The notes under the pieces are model-generated. The model had not been told where the DNA came from. It was given only the letters and a program-made list of their open reading frames with translations, and made no database searches. From positions 1,507,001-1,571,000 of the forward strand of contig NZ_LR134376.1 in the NCBI RefSeq assembly GCF_900637545.1: a DNA stretch of 64,000 nt, written 5' to 3'. The translations under genes were made by a program, and so were the position numbers. The DNA is from Aeromonas encheleia (GTDB taxonomy: Bacteria; Pseudomonadota; Gammaproteobacteria; Enterobacterales; Aeromonadaceae). Each line of letters opens with the position of its first letter. Position 1 is the stretch's first letter. This document shows positions 42,952 to 52,023 of this stretch, piece by piece.

Positions 42952-43731
42952 TTAACGAGTCCAGCCATCCTGGGTGAAGAACGGCTCGCCCTTGGGGCTG
43001 TTGATGAAGTTGATGAAGGTCTGGGTGCTGGTATCGGCCCCCTCGGCCCTGGCGATGAGCAGGCCGCGATAGATGCGCCGTTCGGGCTCGATCTCGACGA
43101 AATCGGCCTTGTCCTTGTGGTTCAGGGGCCAGTGCACCCAGGTGATCCAGGCATCGGCTTTCTGGCCGGTGAAGGCCCGGAAGCTGGCGCCGCTGCCCTG
43201 CTCGAAGGCGACGATGTTGCGCCGCAGCTTCTGCACATCCGCCAGCTTGCCCTTGCGCCCCGCGACGTCCTCCCAGAGCCCGGTGCCCGAGGTGTTGTAG
43301 CTGCCCAGCCCCTCGGTCACGACCACCTTGAGGGGGCGGTTGATCAAGTCCTCGATGCCGGTGATCCCGGCCGGATTGCCTTTCTGCACGGCGATGACGC
43401 TGCGCCTCAGGTAGTAGGAGTGGGCGCTCTGGCGATCGAGGAAGGGGTAGCGTTCGAGAAAGGCGGACATGGACTGCTCGGCGCCGGCGAAGATCAGATC
43501 GGCGTCGAGGGTTGCCTTGTCGCGCCAGCTCGCCTCGGGGCCGGCGGTGACCTCGACCCGGATCCCGGTCTCCTGCTGGAAGGCGTGGGCCGCCCGCTTG
43601 AGGGCGCTGTCCGGCCCGCCCGGGCCATAGAGGCGGAGGGTGCCGTCAGCGGCCTGATGGGGGGCGGGGACCGCCTGCAGCGGCAGGCAGACCGAGCAGA
43701 GCAGCAGCCAGGGGAATTGTGGTTTCATCAT
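42952..43731 (-). CDS. AcfC-like periplasmic substrate-binding protein
   Basis: 259 residues from ATG 43731 (AAGGAG box; the next ATG codon is an equally good start). Signal peptide to about residue 21. LRLYGPGGPDSALKRAAHAF, DLIFAGAEQSMSAFL and GSYNTSGTGLWEDVAGRKG resemble the V. cholerae accessory colonisation factor AcfC and sulfate/molybdate-type binding proteins. No permease or ATPase gene is adjacent, so it may sense or buffer rather than import. Head of the operon that continues with the YxFxxD protein, sigma and anti-sigma. Confidence 0.78.
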   Translation of the reverse strand: MMKPQFPWLLLCSVCLPLQAVPAPHQAADGTLRLYGPGGPDSALKRAAHAFQQETGIRVEVTAGPEASWRDKATLDADLIFAGAEQSMSAFLERYPFLDRQSAHSYYLRRSVIAVQKGNPAGITGIEDLINRPLKVVVTEGLGSYNTSGTGLWEDVAGRKGKLADVQKLRRNIVAFEQGSGASFRAFTGQKADAWITWVHWPLNHKDKADFVEIEPERRIYRGLLIARAEGADTSTQTFINFINSPKGEPFFTQDGWTR

Positions 43732-43870
43732 CTCTCCTTGATTGAGGGTTATCAGAGAGACGAAGCAGGGAGGCAATTGGATGCAGTGACGGAAAAATAA
43801 ATATGACGAGGCGCCAGGGGGGCCTTGGCGGGCAGAAGAATGTCAGCCCGAGAGGCCAGGGCTGGCGGAC

Positions 43871-45274
43871 CTATTGCCGGTGGATAAGCGCCGCCAGCCG
43901 TGTCAGGGCCGCCTCCAGCGCCGGACTCCAGGGGTGGGAGCTGTTCAGGCGCAGGCAGTGGTTGTACTGACCCTGGCTCGAGAACAGGGCCCCCGGCGCG
44001 AGCGAGAAGCCGCAGGCCAGCGCCTGGGCGTGCAGGGATCGGCTGTCCATTGTCGGGTCAAACTCCAGCCAGAGGAAGTAGCCGCCGTCCGGGGTCGAGA
44101 TGCGCACCTCATCCGGGAAGAGGCGCAGCAGGGCCGCCCGCATCTGCTGCTGGCGCTGGGCCAGGGTGTGGCGCAGGCGGCGAAAGTGGGCATCCACCCC
44201 GCCCTGGCGCAGCATGTCGGCCAGCGCCAGCTGGCTCGGCACATTGGTCGACAGGGTCGACATCAGTTGCAGCCGCTGGATGCGCTCGGCATGGGGCCCC
44301 GCCACCACCCAGCCGACCCGAAAGCCCGGCGCCAGGCACTTGGTCCAGGAGCCGCACAGCAGGCTGTCGCCCCGGGCGTCCCAATGCTTGATGGGCCTGG
44401 GGCGATCGCGGCCAAAATAGAGCTCGGCGTAGACGTCGTCCTCCACCAGCGGCACCTCATGGCGGTTGAGCAGTTGCATCAGCCCCTGCTTGTGCCCATC
44501 TGGCATGGTGTGGCCGAGGGGGTGCTGGACGTTGCCCATCAGCCAGCACGCCTTGATGGGGCGCTGGGCGAGCGCCTCGGCCAGCAGGGCGAGATCGATG
44601 CCGACCCCGGGGATCACCGGGATCTCCACCACATTGAGCTTGAGCCGCTCTATGGCCTGCAGGGCGCCGTAGAAGGTGGGGGACTCCACCACAACCCAGT
44701 CCCCCGGCTCGGTCAGCACCTGCAGGCTCAGGGAGAGCGCCTCCATGGCGCCGGTGGTGATGATGATCTGCTGAGGGTCGACCGCCAGGCCATCGCCGGC
44801 GTAACGCTGGGCGATGGCGCGGCGCAGCGCCTCGTTGCCGGGGGGGAGATCCGCGACAGTGCTGAAGGGGTCGAGACGGCGCATGCAGCTGGCCAGCGCC
44901 CGGCCGAGCTGGGGATGGGGGAAGAGCGCGGGATCCGCCACCGCCATGCCGAGCGGCACCAGCTCGCGGGACTTGCTCGCCTGCAGCACCTCGAACACCA
45001 GATCGTTGATGTCCACCGAGCCGCTGTAGTGCGCCTGCTGGGGGGCGCTGGCCCGCAGCGGGGAGGTGGCGGCCTTGACGTAGTAGCCGGACTGGGGCCT
45101 GGCCAGGATCAGGCCGCGGCTCTCCAGCAGCTGATAGGCCTGCAGCACCGTCATGGGGCTGAGTGTGTGGGTCTTGCAGCTCTGGCGGATGGAGGGGATG
45201 CGCTCCCCCGGTTGCCAGAGGCCGCTCTCTATCTGTTGTTGCAGCAAGGCTGCCAGCTGGCTGTAACGGGACAT
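43871..45274 (-). CDS. MocR/PdxR-type regulator (GntR DNA-binding + aminotransferase domain)
   Basis: 467 residues. GntR winged helix at the N terminus (WQPGERIPSIRQSCKTHTLS, about 20-39, and VLQAYQLLESRGLI) and a fold-type I aminotransferase domain from about 110, with PLP-Lys in CGSWTKCLAPGFRVGW. Divergent from cydABX, with three GTTATAG-type boxes between, so cyd control and autoregulation are likely. Most MocR proteins respond to PLP or amino compounds; here the effector is unknown. Confidence 0.93.
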   Translation of the reverse strand: MSRYSQLAALLQQQIESGLWQPGERIPSIRQSCKTHTLSPMTVLQAYQLLESRGLILARPQSGYYVKAATSPLRASAPQQAHYSGSVDINDLVFEVLQASKSRELVPLGMAVADPALFPHPQLGRALASCMRRLDPFSTVADLPPGNEALRRAIAQRYAGDGLAVDPQQIIITTGAMEALSLSLQVLTEPGDWVVVESPTFYGALQAIERLKLNVVEIPVIPGVGIDLALLAEALAQRPIKACWLMGNVQHPLGHTMPDGHKQGLMQLLNRHEVPLVEDDVYAELYFGRDRPRPIKHWDARGDSLLCGSWTKCLAPGFRVGWVVAGPHAERIQRLQLMSTLSTNVPSQLALADMLRQGGVDAHFRRLRHTLAQRQQQMRAALLRLFPDEVRISTPDGGYFLWLEFDPTMDSRSLHAQALACGFSLAPGALFSSQGQYNHCLRLNSSHPWSPALEAALTRLAALIHRQ

Positions 45275-45288
45275 GGTGCGCCCTAACT

Positions 45289-45326
45289 GTTATAGGTGTA
45301 TTTCACTATAACTGCATCTGTTATAG
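45289..45326. promoter_or_regulatory. Three GTTATAG boxes between the MocR gene and cydA
   Basis: GTTATAG (45289-45295), CTATAAC (45306-45312) and GTTATAG (45320-45326): two direct and one inverted copy at start-to-start offsets of 17 and 14. Each direct copy is extended as CTGTTATAGGTGT. This arrangement matches known MocR-family operators (one inverted pair plus an extra direct copy). Confidence 0.8.
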
Positions 45327-45394
45327 GTGTCATCGGGCGTGTTGTACTTAACGGGCGAAAACCTGTCTGTTAAATGCAACATAGAGAGTCATGC

Positions 45395-46966
45395 ATGATA
45401 AGCCTGGATGATGTGGTCAGCCTGTCCCGAATACAGTTCGGGGCGACGGCGATGTTCCACTTTCTGTTTGTGCCCCTCACCCTGGGGTTGTCCTGGATCC
45501 TGGTGATCGCCGAGTCGGCCTACGTGATGACCGGCAAGGTGATCTATCAGGACATTACCCGCTTCTGGGGCAAGTTGTTCGGCATCAACTTCGTCATGGG
45601 GGTCACCACTGGGATCACCCTGGAGTTCCAGTTCGGTACCAACTGGGCCTACTACTCCCACTACGTCGGCGACATCTTCGGCACCCCGCTGGCGGTGGAG
45701 GGGCTGATGGCCTTCTTCCTCGAGTCCACCCTGGTGGGGCTCTTCTTCTTCGGCTGGGACAAGCTCTCCCGCGGCCAGCACCTGCTGGTGACCGCGCTGG
45801 TGGCGCTGGGCTCCAACCTCTCCGCGCTCTGGATCCTCATCGCCAACGGCTGGATGCAGAACCCGGTCGGCGCCGAGTTCAATCCCATGACGATGCGCAT
45901 GGAGCTGACCGACGTGGCCGCCGTGCTGTTCAACCCGGTGGCCCAGGTGAAGTTCGTGCACACCGTGGCGGCGGGTTATGTGGCGGCCTCCCTGTTCGTG
46001 ATGGGGGTGAGCAGCTGGTATCTGCTGCGCCGCATGGAGGTGCGCTTCGCCCTGCGCTCCTTCGCCATCGCCTCGGGCTTCGGGCTGGCCGCCATCCTCT
46101 CGGTCATAGTGCTGGGGGACGAGTCGGGCTACCGCTCGGGGGAGGTGCAGAAGGTCAAGCTCGCCGCCATCGAGGCGGAGTGGGAGACCGAGCCCGCACC
46201 GGCCGCCTTCACCCTGTTCGGCCTGCCGGATCAGGGTGCCGAGACCACCCACGCGGCCATCAAAATTCCCTACCTGATGGGCATCATCGCCACCCGCTCC
46301 CTGGATGAGCAGGTGACGGGCCTCAAGGATCTCAAGGCGCAGCACGAGGTGCGCATCCGCAGCGGCATGCTGGCCCACGACGCGCTCGAGGCCATGCGGG
46401 CGGACGACGGCAACGCCGAGGCCCGCACCACCTTCGAGCGCCACCGCGCCGATCTCGGTTACGGCCTGCTGCTCACCCCCTACGCCAAGGAGATCGGCAA
46501 GGCGGACGAGGCGGCCATCGCCCGGGCAGTGGCGGACTCCATCCCCCAGGTGGCGCCGCTGTTCTGGAGCTTCCGGCTGATGGTGGGCATCGGTGTGGTG
46601 CTGTTGCTGTTGTTTGGCGCCGCCTTTCTGCAACTGTGCCGGGGCAAGCTGGTGCAATCGACCCGCCTGCTCAAGGCGCTGTTCTGGTGCATACCCCTGC
46701 CCTGGATCGCCATAGAGGCGGGCTGGTTCGTGGCCGAGTTCGGCCGCCAGCCCTGGACCATCAGCGACGTGCTGCCGGTGTCGGCCTCGGTCTCCCTGCT
46801 GCAACCGGGCCAACTCTGGTTCAGCCTCATCGCCATCTTCCTCATCTACAGCACGCTGCTGGTGGTGGAGCTGTTCTTGTTGCGTCATGTGATCCGCAAA
46901 GGGCCCGCCAGCCTGCAGACGGGTCGTTATCAAGGTGAAGTGTTGCAAAGCGGGAGTCCCATCTGA
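45395..46966 (+). CDS. cydA: Cytochrome bd ubiquinol oxidase subunit I
   Basis: Oxidises ubiquinol and reduces oxygen at high affinity. ATG 45395 gives 523 residues and lines up with E. coli CydA, with the long Q-loop type ([24 protein letters not shown] region, key part [13 protein letters not shown]). Heme ligands: His in [11 protein letters not shown], His in [12 protein letters not shown], Met in [11 protein letters not shown]. The usual cydAB-tolQ cluster is not here, so this may be a second bd oxidase; that requires the rest of the genome. Controlled probably by the divergent MocR. Confidence 0.95.
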   Translation: MISLDDVVSLSRIQFGATAMFHFLFVPLTLGLSWILVIAESAYVMTGKVIYQDITRFWGKLFGINFVMGVTTGITLEFQFGTNWAYYSHYVGDIFGTPLAVEGLMAFFLESTLVGLFFFGWDKLSRGQHLLVTALVALGSNLSALWILIANGWMQNPVGAEFNPMTMRMELTDVAAVLFNPVAQVKFVHTVAAGYVAASLFVMGVSSWYLLRRMEVRFALRSFAIASGFGLAAILSVIVLGDESGYRSGEVQKVKLAAIEAEWETEPAPAAFTLFGLPDQGAETTHAAIKIPYLMGIIATRSLDEQVTGLKDLKAQHEVRIRSGMLAHDALEAMRADDGNAEARTTFERHRADLGYGLLLTPYAKEIGKADEAAIARAVADSIPQVAPLFWSFRLMVGIGVVLLLLFGAAFLQLCRGKLVQSTRLLKALFWCIPLPWIAIEAGWFVAEFGRQPWTISDVLPVSASVSLLQPGQLWFSLIAIFLIYSTLLVVELFLLRHVIRKGPASLQTGRYQGEVLQSGSPI

Positions 46967-48093
46967 TGGATTATGAAACCCTGAAATTGGTCTGGTGGGG
47001 GCTGGTGTTGTTCATGCTCATCGGCTTCGTGGTGATGGATGGCTTCGATCTGGGGGTGGGCCTGCTGCTGCCCATCGTCGGCAAGACAGATGAGGAGCGG
47101 CGGGTGCTGCTCAATAGCGTGGGTCCGGTGTGGGAGGGCAATCAGGTGTGGCTCATCGCCGGGGCCGGCGCCCTGTTCGCCGCCTGGCCGCTGGTCTATG
47201 CTGCCGCCTTCTCGGCGCTCTACGTGCCCTTCATGTTCCTGCTGTTCGGCCTCTTCCTGCGCCCGGTCGGCTTCGACTATCGTAGCAAGCTGGCCTCCAC
47301 ACAGTGGCGCCGCTGGTGGGACAGGGCCCTGGTGACCGGCGCCCTGCTGCCGACCCTGGTATTCGGCGCGACGCTGGGCTTCCTGCTGCAGGGGCTGCCG
47401 TTTCGCTTCGACTCGGCCCTGCGCATCCACTACGGCGCCTTCCTGTTCCACTGGCCGCTGCTGTTGACCTGCATGGGTACGGCGCTGGCCCTGCTGATGC
47501 TGCACGGCGCCAGCTTCCTGCAGTGCAAGACCCAGGGGGTGATAGCGCAGCGCTGTGCCCGCCAGAGCCTCTGGCTCGGCCCCCTGGCCAGCGGCCTGTT
47601 TGCCCTCGGCGGCGTCTGGCTCAGCCAGATGGGGGGCTACCAGATAGAGTCGATCGGCGATCTCAACGCTGCCCTCACCCCGCTGATGAAGCAGGTGGGG
47701 CAGGCCCCGGCGGGCTGGTTTGGCAACTTTGTGGCGCAGCCCTGGCTCTGGGCCATGCCCGCCTTGGGCCTGCTGCTGCCCCTGGTGAGCACCCTCGCCG
47801 GCATGCTGGGCAAGCCGCCGCTGGCGATTCTCGCCAGCGGCGGCGCCTGCGCCAGCATGATGCTGACCATCGCCATCGCCCTGTTCCCCTTCGTGCTGCC
47901 CTCGTCGCTGGATCCGTCCAGCAGCCTGACCCTGTGGGACGGCACCTCCAGCGAGCGGACCCTCTTCATCATGCTGGGGATAGTCGGCGTGCTGATGCCC
48001 ATCAACATCGGCTACACCCTCTGGGTCTACCGGGTGGTGCGGGGCAAGATGAGCACCGAGCAGGTGCGCCAGCACGGCCACAGCCTCTACTAA
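46966..48093 (+). CDS. cydB: Cytochrome bd ubiquinol oxidase subunit II
   Basis: 375 residues with about eight or nine membrane segments. [23 protein letters not shown] at the start (key part [10 protein letters not shown]), [12 protein letters not shown], and the C-terminal LWDGTSS segment are characteristic. It overlaps cydA by one base (TGATG). Structural subunit for subunit I. Confidence 0.96.
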   Translation: MDYETLKLVWWGLVLFMLIGFVVMDGFDLGVGLLLPIVGKTDEERRVLLNSVGPVWEGNQVWLIAGAGALFAAWPLVYAAAFSALYVPFMFLLFGLFLRPVGFDYRSKLASTQWRRWWDRALVTGALLPTLVFGATLGFLLQGLPFRFDSALRIHYGAFLFHWPLLLTCMGTALALLMLHGASFLQCKTQGVIAQRCARQSLWLGPLASGLFALGGVWLSQMGGYQIESIGDLNAALTPLMKQVGQAPAGWFGNFVAQPWLWAMPALGLLLPLVSTLAGMLGKPPLAILASGGACASMMLTIAIALFPFVLPSSLDPSSSLTLWDGTSSERTLFIMLGIVGVLMPINIGYTLWVYRVVRGKMSTEQVRQHGHSLY

Positions 48094-48123
48094 CCCGCTT
48101 TCTACCTAAGGGAGACTTCGACT

Positions 48124-48237
48124 ATGTGGTATTTCACCTGGATATTGGGGCTCGGGTTTGCCCTGCTCTGCGGCCTGGTCAACCTGCTCTGGCTGGAGGC
48201 GCGCTGGGCGGCGGACGAGGATCTCAAGGAGCCCTGA
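48124..48237 (+). CDS. cydX: CydX/YbgT-family bd oxidase small subunit
   Basis: 37-residue single-span protein beginning MWYFTWILGLGFALL and ending in an acidic tail. The N-terminal MWYF(T/A)W, one membrane helix and the position 30 bp after cydB are diagnostic for CydX, which stabilises the heme site of the bd oxidase. AAGGGAG box about ten bases upstream. Confidence 0.92.
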   Translation: MWYFTWILGLGFALLCGLVNLLWLEARWAADEDLKEP

Positions 48238-48263
48238 GTCCGCCCTCGCGGATCGGGCAAACA

Positions 48264-48296
48264 ACAAGGCCGACACCAGGTGTCGGCCTTTTTTCA
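48264..48296. terminator. Bidirectional terminator of cydABX
   Basis: AAGGCCGACACC (48266-48277) pairs with GGTGTCGGCCTT (48279-48290), followed by TTTT. Confidence 0.9.
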
Positions 48297-48307
48297 TCTG
48301 CCAGGGA

Positions 48308-49480
48308 TCAGACCGCCAGGGCCAGCCTGGCCTCGCGCCGCTCGCTGACGTGAGTCAGGCCGTAGGCCAGCAGCACGATCAGCGCGCCGATCCAGGGGGT
48401 GTGCATCAGCCCAAGGTGCTCCACCACTAAACCACCGACCACTGAGCCGAGCGCTATGCCGACGTTGAAGGCGGCGATGTTGAGGCCGGAGGCCACGTCC
48501 ACCGCGTTGGGGGTATGGATCTCTGCCTGTTTCACCACCAGCACCTGCAGGCCCGGCACGTTGCCGAACGCGAAGGCGCCCCACACCAGCACGGTCAGCA
48601 CCGCCAGCACCGGATGGGGCGCGGTGAAGGTGAGCATCAGCAAGATGATCGCCAGCCCGGCAAACATCAGTTTCAGCGCGGGCAGTGGGCCCATCTTGTC
48701 CGCCAGCTTGCCGCCCCAGATGTTGCCGACCGCCACCGATACCCCGTACACCAGCAGGATCAGGCTGACCGCGTTGGCCCCGAAGCCGCTCACCTGTTGC
48801 AGGATGGGGGCGAGGAAGGTGAAGGCGGTGAAGGCGCCACCGTAACCCAGCGCCGTCTTGGCATAGACCAGCAGCAGCGGCTTGTGGGTCAGCACCGAGA
48901 GCTGCTCGCGGATAGTGGAGGCGGCACCCTTGGGCAGGTTGTTCGGGATCAGCAGCAGGCTGCCGACCATGGCGATCAGGCCCAGCAGGCTGACCACCAG
49001 GAAGGTCTCGCGCCAGCCAAACTGTTGGCCAATCCAGGTGCCGAGCGGCACGCCGGTCACCAGGGCGACCGTCAGGCCGCTGAACATGATGGCGATGGCG
49101 CTCGCCGCCTTCTCCTTGGCCACCAGGCCGGTGGCGATGGTGCTACCCACCGAGAAGAAGACCCCGTGGGCCAGGCCGGTCAGCACCCGGGCGACGATCA
49201 GGCTGTTGTAGCCGGGGGCCTGCCAGGCCAGCAGGTTGCCGAGGGTGAACAGCGCCATCAGCCCCACCAGCAGCCACTTGCGCGGCAGCTTGCCGGTCAG
49301 CGCCGTCAGCAGCGGCGCGCCTATGGCGACGCCAAGGGCATAGAGGCTGACCAGCAGGCCGGCGGAGGGCAGCGAGACATGCAGCTGCTCGGCGATGGTG
49401 GGAATGAGCCCCACAATCACAAATTCGGTGGTGCCGATCGCAAAGGCACTCAGGGTGAGGGCAAACAACGCCAGTGGCAT
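48308..49480 (-). CDS. MFS efflux transporter (AraJ/YdhP-like)
   Basis: 390 residues from ATG 49480, with AAGGAG seven bases before; about 12 membrane segments. FAIGTTEFVIVGLIPTIAE at the start is the signature of the drug/sugar-efflux DHA branch that includes AraJ and YdhP; VARVLTGLAHGVFFSVGS follows. Substrate unknown. Monocistronic between terminators. Confidence 0.9.
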   Translation of the reverse strand: MPLALFALTLSAFAIGTTEFVIVGLIPTIAEQLHVSLPSAGLLVSLYALGVAIGAPLLTALTGKLPRKWLLVGLMALFTLGNLLAWQAPGYNSLIVARVLTGLAHGVFFSVGSTIATGLVAKEKAASAIAIMFSGLTVALVTGVPLGTWIGQQFGWRETFLVVSLLGLIAMVGSLLLIPNNLPKGAASTIREQLSVLTHKPLLLVYAKTALGYGGAFTAFTFLAPILQQVSGFGANAVSLILLVYGVSVAVGNIWGGKLADKMGPLPALKLMFAGLAIILLMLTFTAPHPVLAVLTVLVWGAFAFGNVPGLQVLVVKQAEIHTPNAVDVASGLNIAAFNVGIALGSVVGGLVVEHLGLMHTPWIGALIVLLAYGLTHVSERREARLALAV

Positions 49481-49626
49481 ACAAACTCCTTGGACTGTGA
49501 CTCCCGACGGGAGAATGGCGGCAGTATGCCGAGCTTGTTTGTTGGCAAAAATGACGATGACATCAAAAGACTTTTGCTGGACGAGCATTAATCGCAGGGT
49601 CGGTGGTGGGGGGCGCAGAAAATGAC

Positions 49627-49650
49627 AAGCCCACCTGAGGGTGGGCTTGG
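49627..49650 (-). terminator. Terminator of the aldo/keto reductase gene
   Basis: AAGCCCACC (49627-49635) and GGTGGGCTT (49640-49648). On the minus strand the hairpin is followed by GTCATTTTC. Confidence 0.55.
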
Positions 49651-49682
49651 GGTATCGGTCGGGCTAAGGGGCCGCGGCAGGC

Positions 49683-50489
49683 TTAGTCCCAGGCGGGGGC
49701 GAAGTCCGGGTTGGCGCAGCGCTCGCCGCGGTCCAGGCCGGCGATCTGTGCCATCTCCTCGGGGCTGAGTTGTACCTTGAGGGCGGCCAGGTTGGCGGCC
49801 TGGTTTTCCCGCTTGGTGGAGCTCGGGATCACCGTCATGTCCTGGGCCAGCAGCCAGGCCAACGACACCTGGGCCGCCGAGACGCCATGGCGTGCGCCGA
49901 TCTCCATCAGCACTGGTTCGCTCAGCACCTTGCCATAGGCCAGCGGCATGTAGGCGGTGAGGGCGATGCCCTGCTGCTGGCAGAACTCCACCACCTTGCG
50001 GTTTTGCAGCAGGGGATGGATCTCCACCTGCTGGTGGGCGATGGCGCCCGGCCCCAGGATGTCGATGGCCTGTTTGAGCTGGGCCACGGTGAAGTTGGAG
50101 ACCCCGATCTCCCGGGTCAGGCCCTGGGCCTTCGCCTCGGCCAGCTGCTCCAGATAGACCGCCATCGGCACCTCATCCTTGGGGGAGGGCCAGTGGATGA
50201 GCGCGAGATCCAGATAGTCGGTGCGCAGCTTCTCCAGGCTGGTCTTGAGGCTGGGAATGAGCTTGCCCTGACCAAATTCGCTGGTCCACACCTTGGTGGT
50301 CAGGTAGATATCGCCGCGGGGCACCGAAGTCGTGGCCAGCACCTCGCCCACTTCGGACTCGTTGTCGTAGATCTGGGCGGTATCGATGTGGCGATAGCCG
50401 AGCTCCAGGCCGGTATTCAGGGTGGCAAGCAGAGGCTCGGCTTTCAGGCGGAAGGTCCCCAGACCCATCATTGGCATTTTCATCATCAT
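49683..50489 (-). CDS. dkgB: Aldo/keto reductase, 2,5-diketo-gluconate reductase B-like
   Basis: NADPH-dependent reductase; 268 residues from the first of three ATGs behind AAGGA. GYRHIDTAQIYDNESEVG carries the catalytic Asp/Tyr; the catalytic Lys is in YLTTKVW, His in ALIHWPSP; VIPSSTKRENQAANL binds the cofactor. Closest in pattern to DkgB/YafB of enterics, which reduces 2,5-diketogluconate and methylglyoxal; the exact substrate is unconfirmed. Confidence 0.88.
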   Translation of the reverse strand: MMMKMPMMGLGTFRLKAEPLLATLNTGLELGYRHIDTAQIYDNESEVGEVLATTSVPRGDIYLTTKVWTSEFGQGKLIPSLKTSLEKLRTDYLDLALIHWPSPKDEVPMAVYLEQLAEAKAQGLTREIGVSNFTVAQLKQAIDILGPGAIAHQQVEIHPLLQNRKVVEFCQQQGIALTAYMPLAYGKVLSEPVLMEIGARHGVSAAQVSLAWLLAQDMTVIPSSTKRENQAANLAALKVQLSPEEMAQIAGLDRGERCANPDFAPAWD

Positions 50490-50575
50490 GTTCCTTAATG
50501 GTGTTCTCAACGGTTCCCGGCCCTTCACTGGTGAAGGGGGGAGTGTAAATAGTATTGGCGCGCCGCCGCGGGGCG

Positions 50576-50872
50576 TCAGGCCGGCAGGCTGTGGTAGCGA
50601 CGGATGCTGCTGTTGGCAAACCAGGGCTCGGCCTCGGCCACAAAGGCGAGAAAATGGGGCTGACGCTGGTGGGCGAGCAGCGCCTCTTCGCTCTCCCACA
50701 GCTCATAAAGCAGCCAGCCGTGGGCGTTGTCCAGGCTCTGATGCAGCTGATAGGTGAGGCAGCCAGGCTCCTGCAGGGTGGCCGCTATCAGCGGCGTCAG
50801 GGCGGCCCGGAACTGGGCACCGTATTCGGGTCTGGCTTCGAGCTGGGCAATCACGATCAGGGGGGATGGCAT
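50576..50872 (-). CDS. Antibiotic-biosynthesis-monooxygenase (ABM) domain protein
   Basis: 98 residues from ATG 50872, directly behind a near-perfect AAGGAGG. LIVIAQLEARPEYGAQFRAAL, EPGCLTYQLHQSLDN and FLLYELWESEEAL-like sequence are the usual ABM/YgiN pattern. Small quinol-monooxygenase-like or heme-independent enzymes share it. Substrate unknown. Confidence 0.88.
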   Translation of the reverse strand: MPSPLIVIAQLEARPEYGAQFRAALTPLIAATLQEPGCLTYQLHQSLDNAHGWLLYELWESEEALLAHQRQPHFLAFVAEAEPWFANSSIRRYHSLPA

Positions 50873-51052
50873 CTGCACCTCCTTGCTAAGACGAGGGTCA
50901 GTATGCCTGCGGCGAGGGGGGCGAAACATAGCCGCTCTCGCAAAACACTATTGAGATGAGCGCAGCAATAGGGAGAGAAAAGAGACCGGCGGGTAGCCGG
51001 CGCCGGGGAGCAATCCAGAGAGCTGGATGGGCTGGGGCGCCCCCCCTCGCCA

Positions 51053-51415
51053 TCAGGCGGCCGGTTCTGACCAGACCGCAAACTCATTGCCGCTGGGTTC
51101 GACAAAGTGAAAGCGGCGGCCACCGGGAAAATCAAACAGCGGGCGGTTGATGGTGCCGCCATGCTGGTTGACCCTGGCCTGGGTCGCCTCGATATCGGCA
51201 CTGTAGAACACCAGCAAGGCGCTGCCCTGGGCGCTGTGACTGCACAGATCTGCGCGGTAGAAGCCGCCATCCAGCCCTTCCCCTTCGAAGGCGCAGTAGT
51301 CGGGGCCGTAGTCGGCAAACTGCCAGCCAAAGACGGCGGTGAAGAAGGCCTTGGTGGCGGCGAGATCCCTGGCCGCAAATTCCACATAGTTCAGTTTTTC
51401 ATGGGCCTTGGTCAT
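51053..51415 (-). CDS. VOC-family protein
   Basis: 120 residues from ATG 51415 (AAGGA box). NYVEFAARDLAATKAFFTAVFGWQF (key part DLAATKAFF), DGGFYRAD and the C-terminal GNEFAVWSE fit the glyoxalase/bleomycin-resistance fold. No catalytic assignment possible. 38 bp before the DUF6404 gene stop on the same strand. Confidence 0.88.
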   Translation of the reverse strand: MTKAHEKLNYVEFAARDLAATKAFFTAVFGWQFADYGPDYCAFEGEGLDGGFYRADLCSHSAQGSALLVFYSADIEATQARVNQHGGTINRPLFDFPGGRRFHFVEPSGNEFAVWSEPAA

Positions 51416-51453
51416 GAGGCGGTCCTTGTCGATGTCGGTGGTAATGTCGGTTG

Positions 51454-51828
51454 TCAGCGTTTTTGCGTGCGGCTCGTGGAGTGCGGCAAGGCGTCCCAGG
51501 GGGTCAGCTTGAGCTGCTTGCGGCGCACCCAAACGATGATTCCCATCAGCAGACCGAAGCCTATGCCGAACAGCAGGCTCTGGCGCAGGGCGAAGGCCGG
51601 ACTCACCTCATCTTGCCAGCCGAGGTACCACATCAACATCCCCCAGATGGCACCTGTCGGCAGACCAAAGGCAAGGAGGTTGACCAGAAAGCGTTCATGG
51701 TGGGGCGGTCTGAGTCGCAGGCCCAGTCTGCGCAGCAGTCTGAGCGAGGGGGGATTGTAGTTGGCGTGCCACACGCCTTTGCTTTCAAGCTCCTGGTGGG
51801 CTGCCGCCAACCGCTCTTCGAAGTTCAT
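51454..51828 (-). CDS. DUF6404 family membrane protein
   Basis: 124 residues from ATG 51828 (AAGGA eight bases before; ATG 51837 also possible). MNFEERLAAAHQELESKGVW, NYNPPSLRLLRRLGL and PPHH followed by two membrane segments (about 47-70 and 85-105) match the DUF6404 proteins common in Vibrio and Aeromonas. Function unknown. Confidence 0.8.
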   Translation of the reverse strand: MNFEERLAAAHQELESKGVWHANYNPPSLRLLRRLGLRLRPPHHERFLVNLLAFGLPTGAIWGMLMWYLGWQDEVSPAFALRQSLLFGIGFGLLMGIIVWVRRKQLKLTPWDALPHSTSRTQKR

Positions 51829-52023
51829 GATGTTCATCCTTGCGATGGTATGGCGCCATACGGTGCCTTCTTGGCGACATTGTATCGACAAAGCGTGTTA
51901 GCGGTTTGAGCTGGTCATCACGTTATTTATCTGTGGAAATAAAGAATTTGGCACCCTGCCTGCCTTGCCAACCCAGGGCCATTGCGTCTATAAAGCCCCA
52001 TGACTCTTGCCAGGATGACAACA

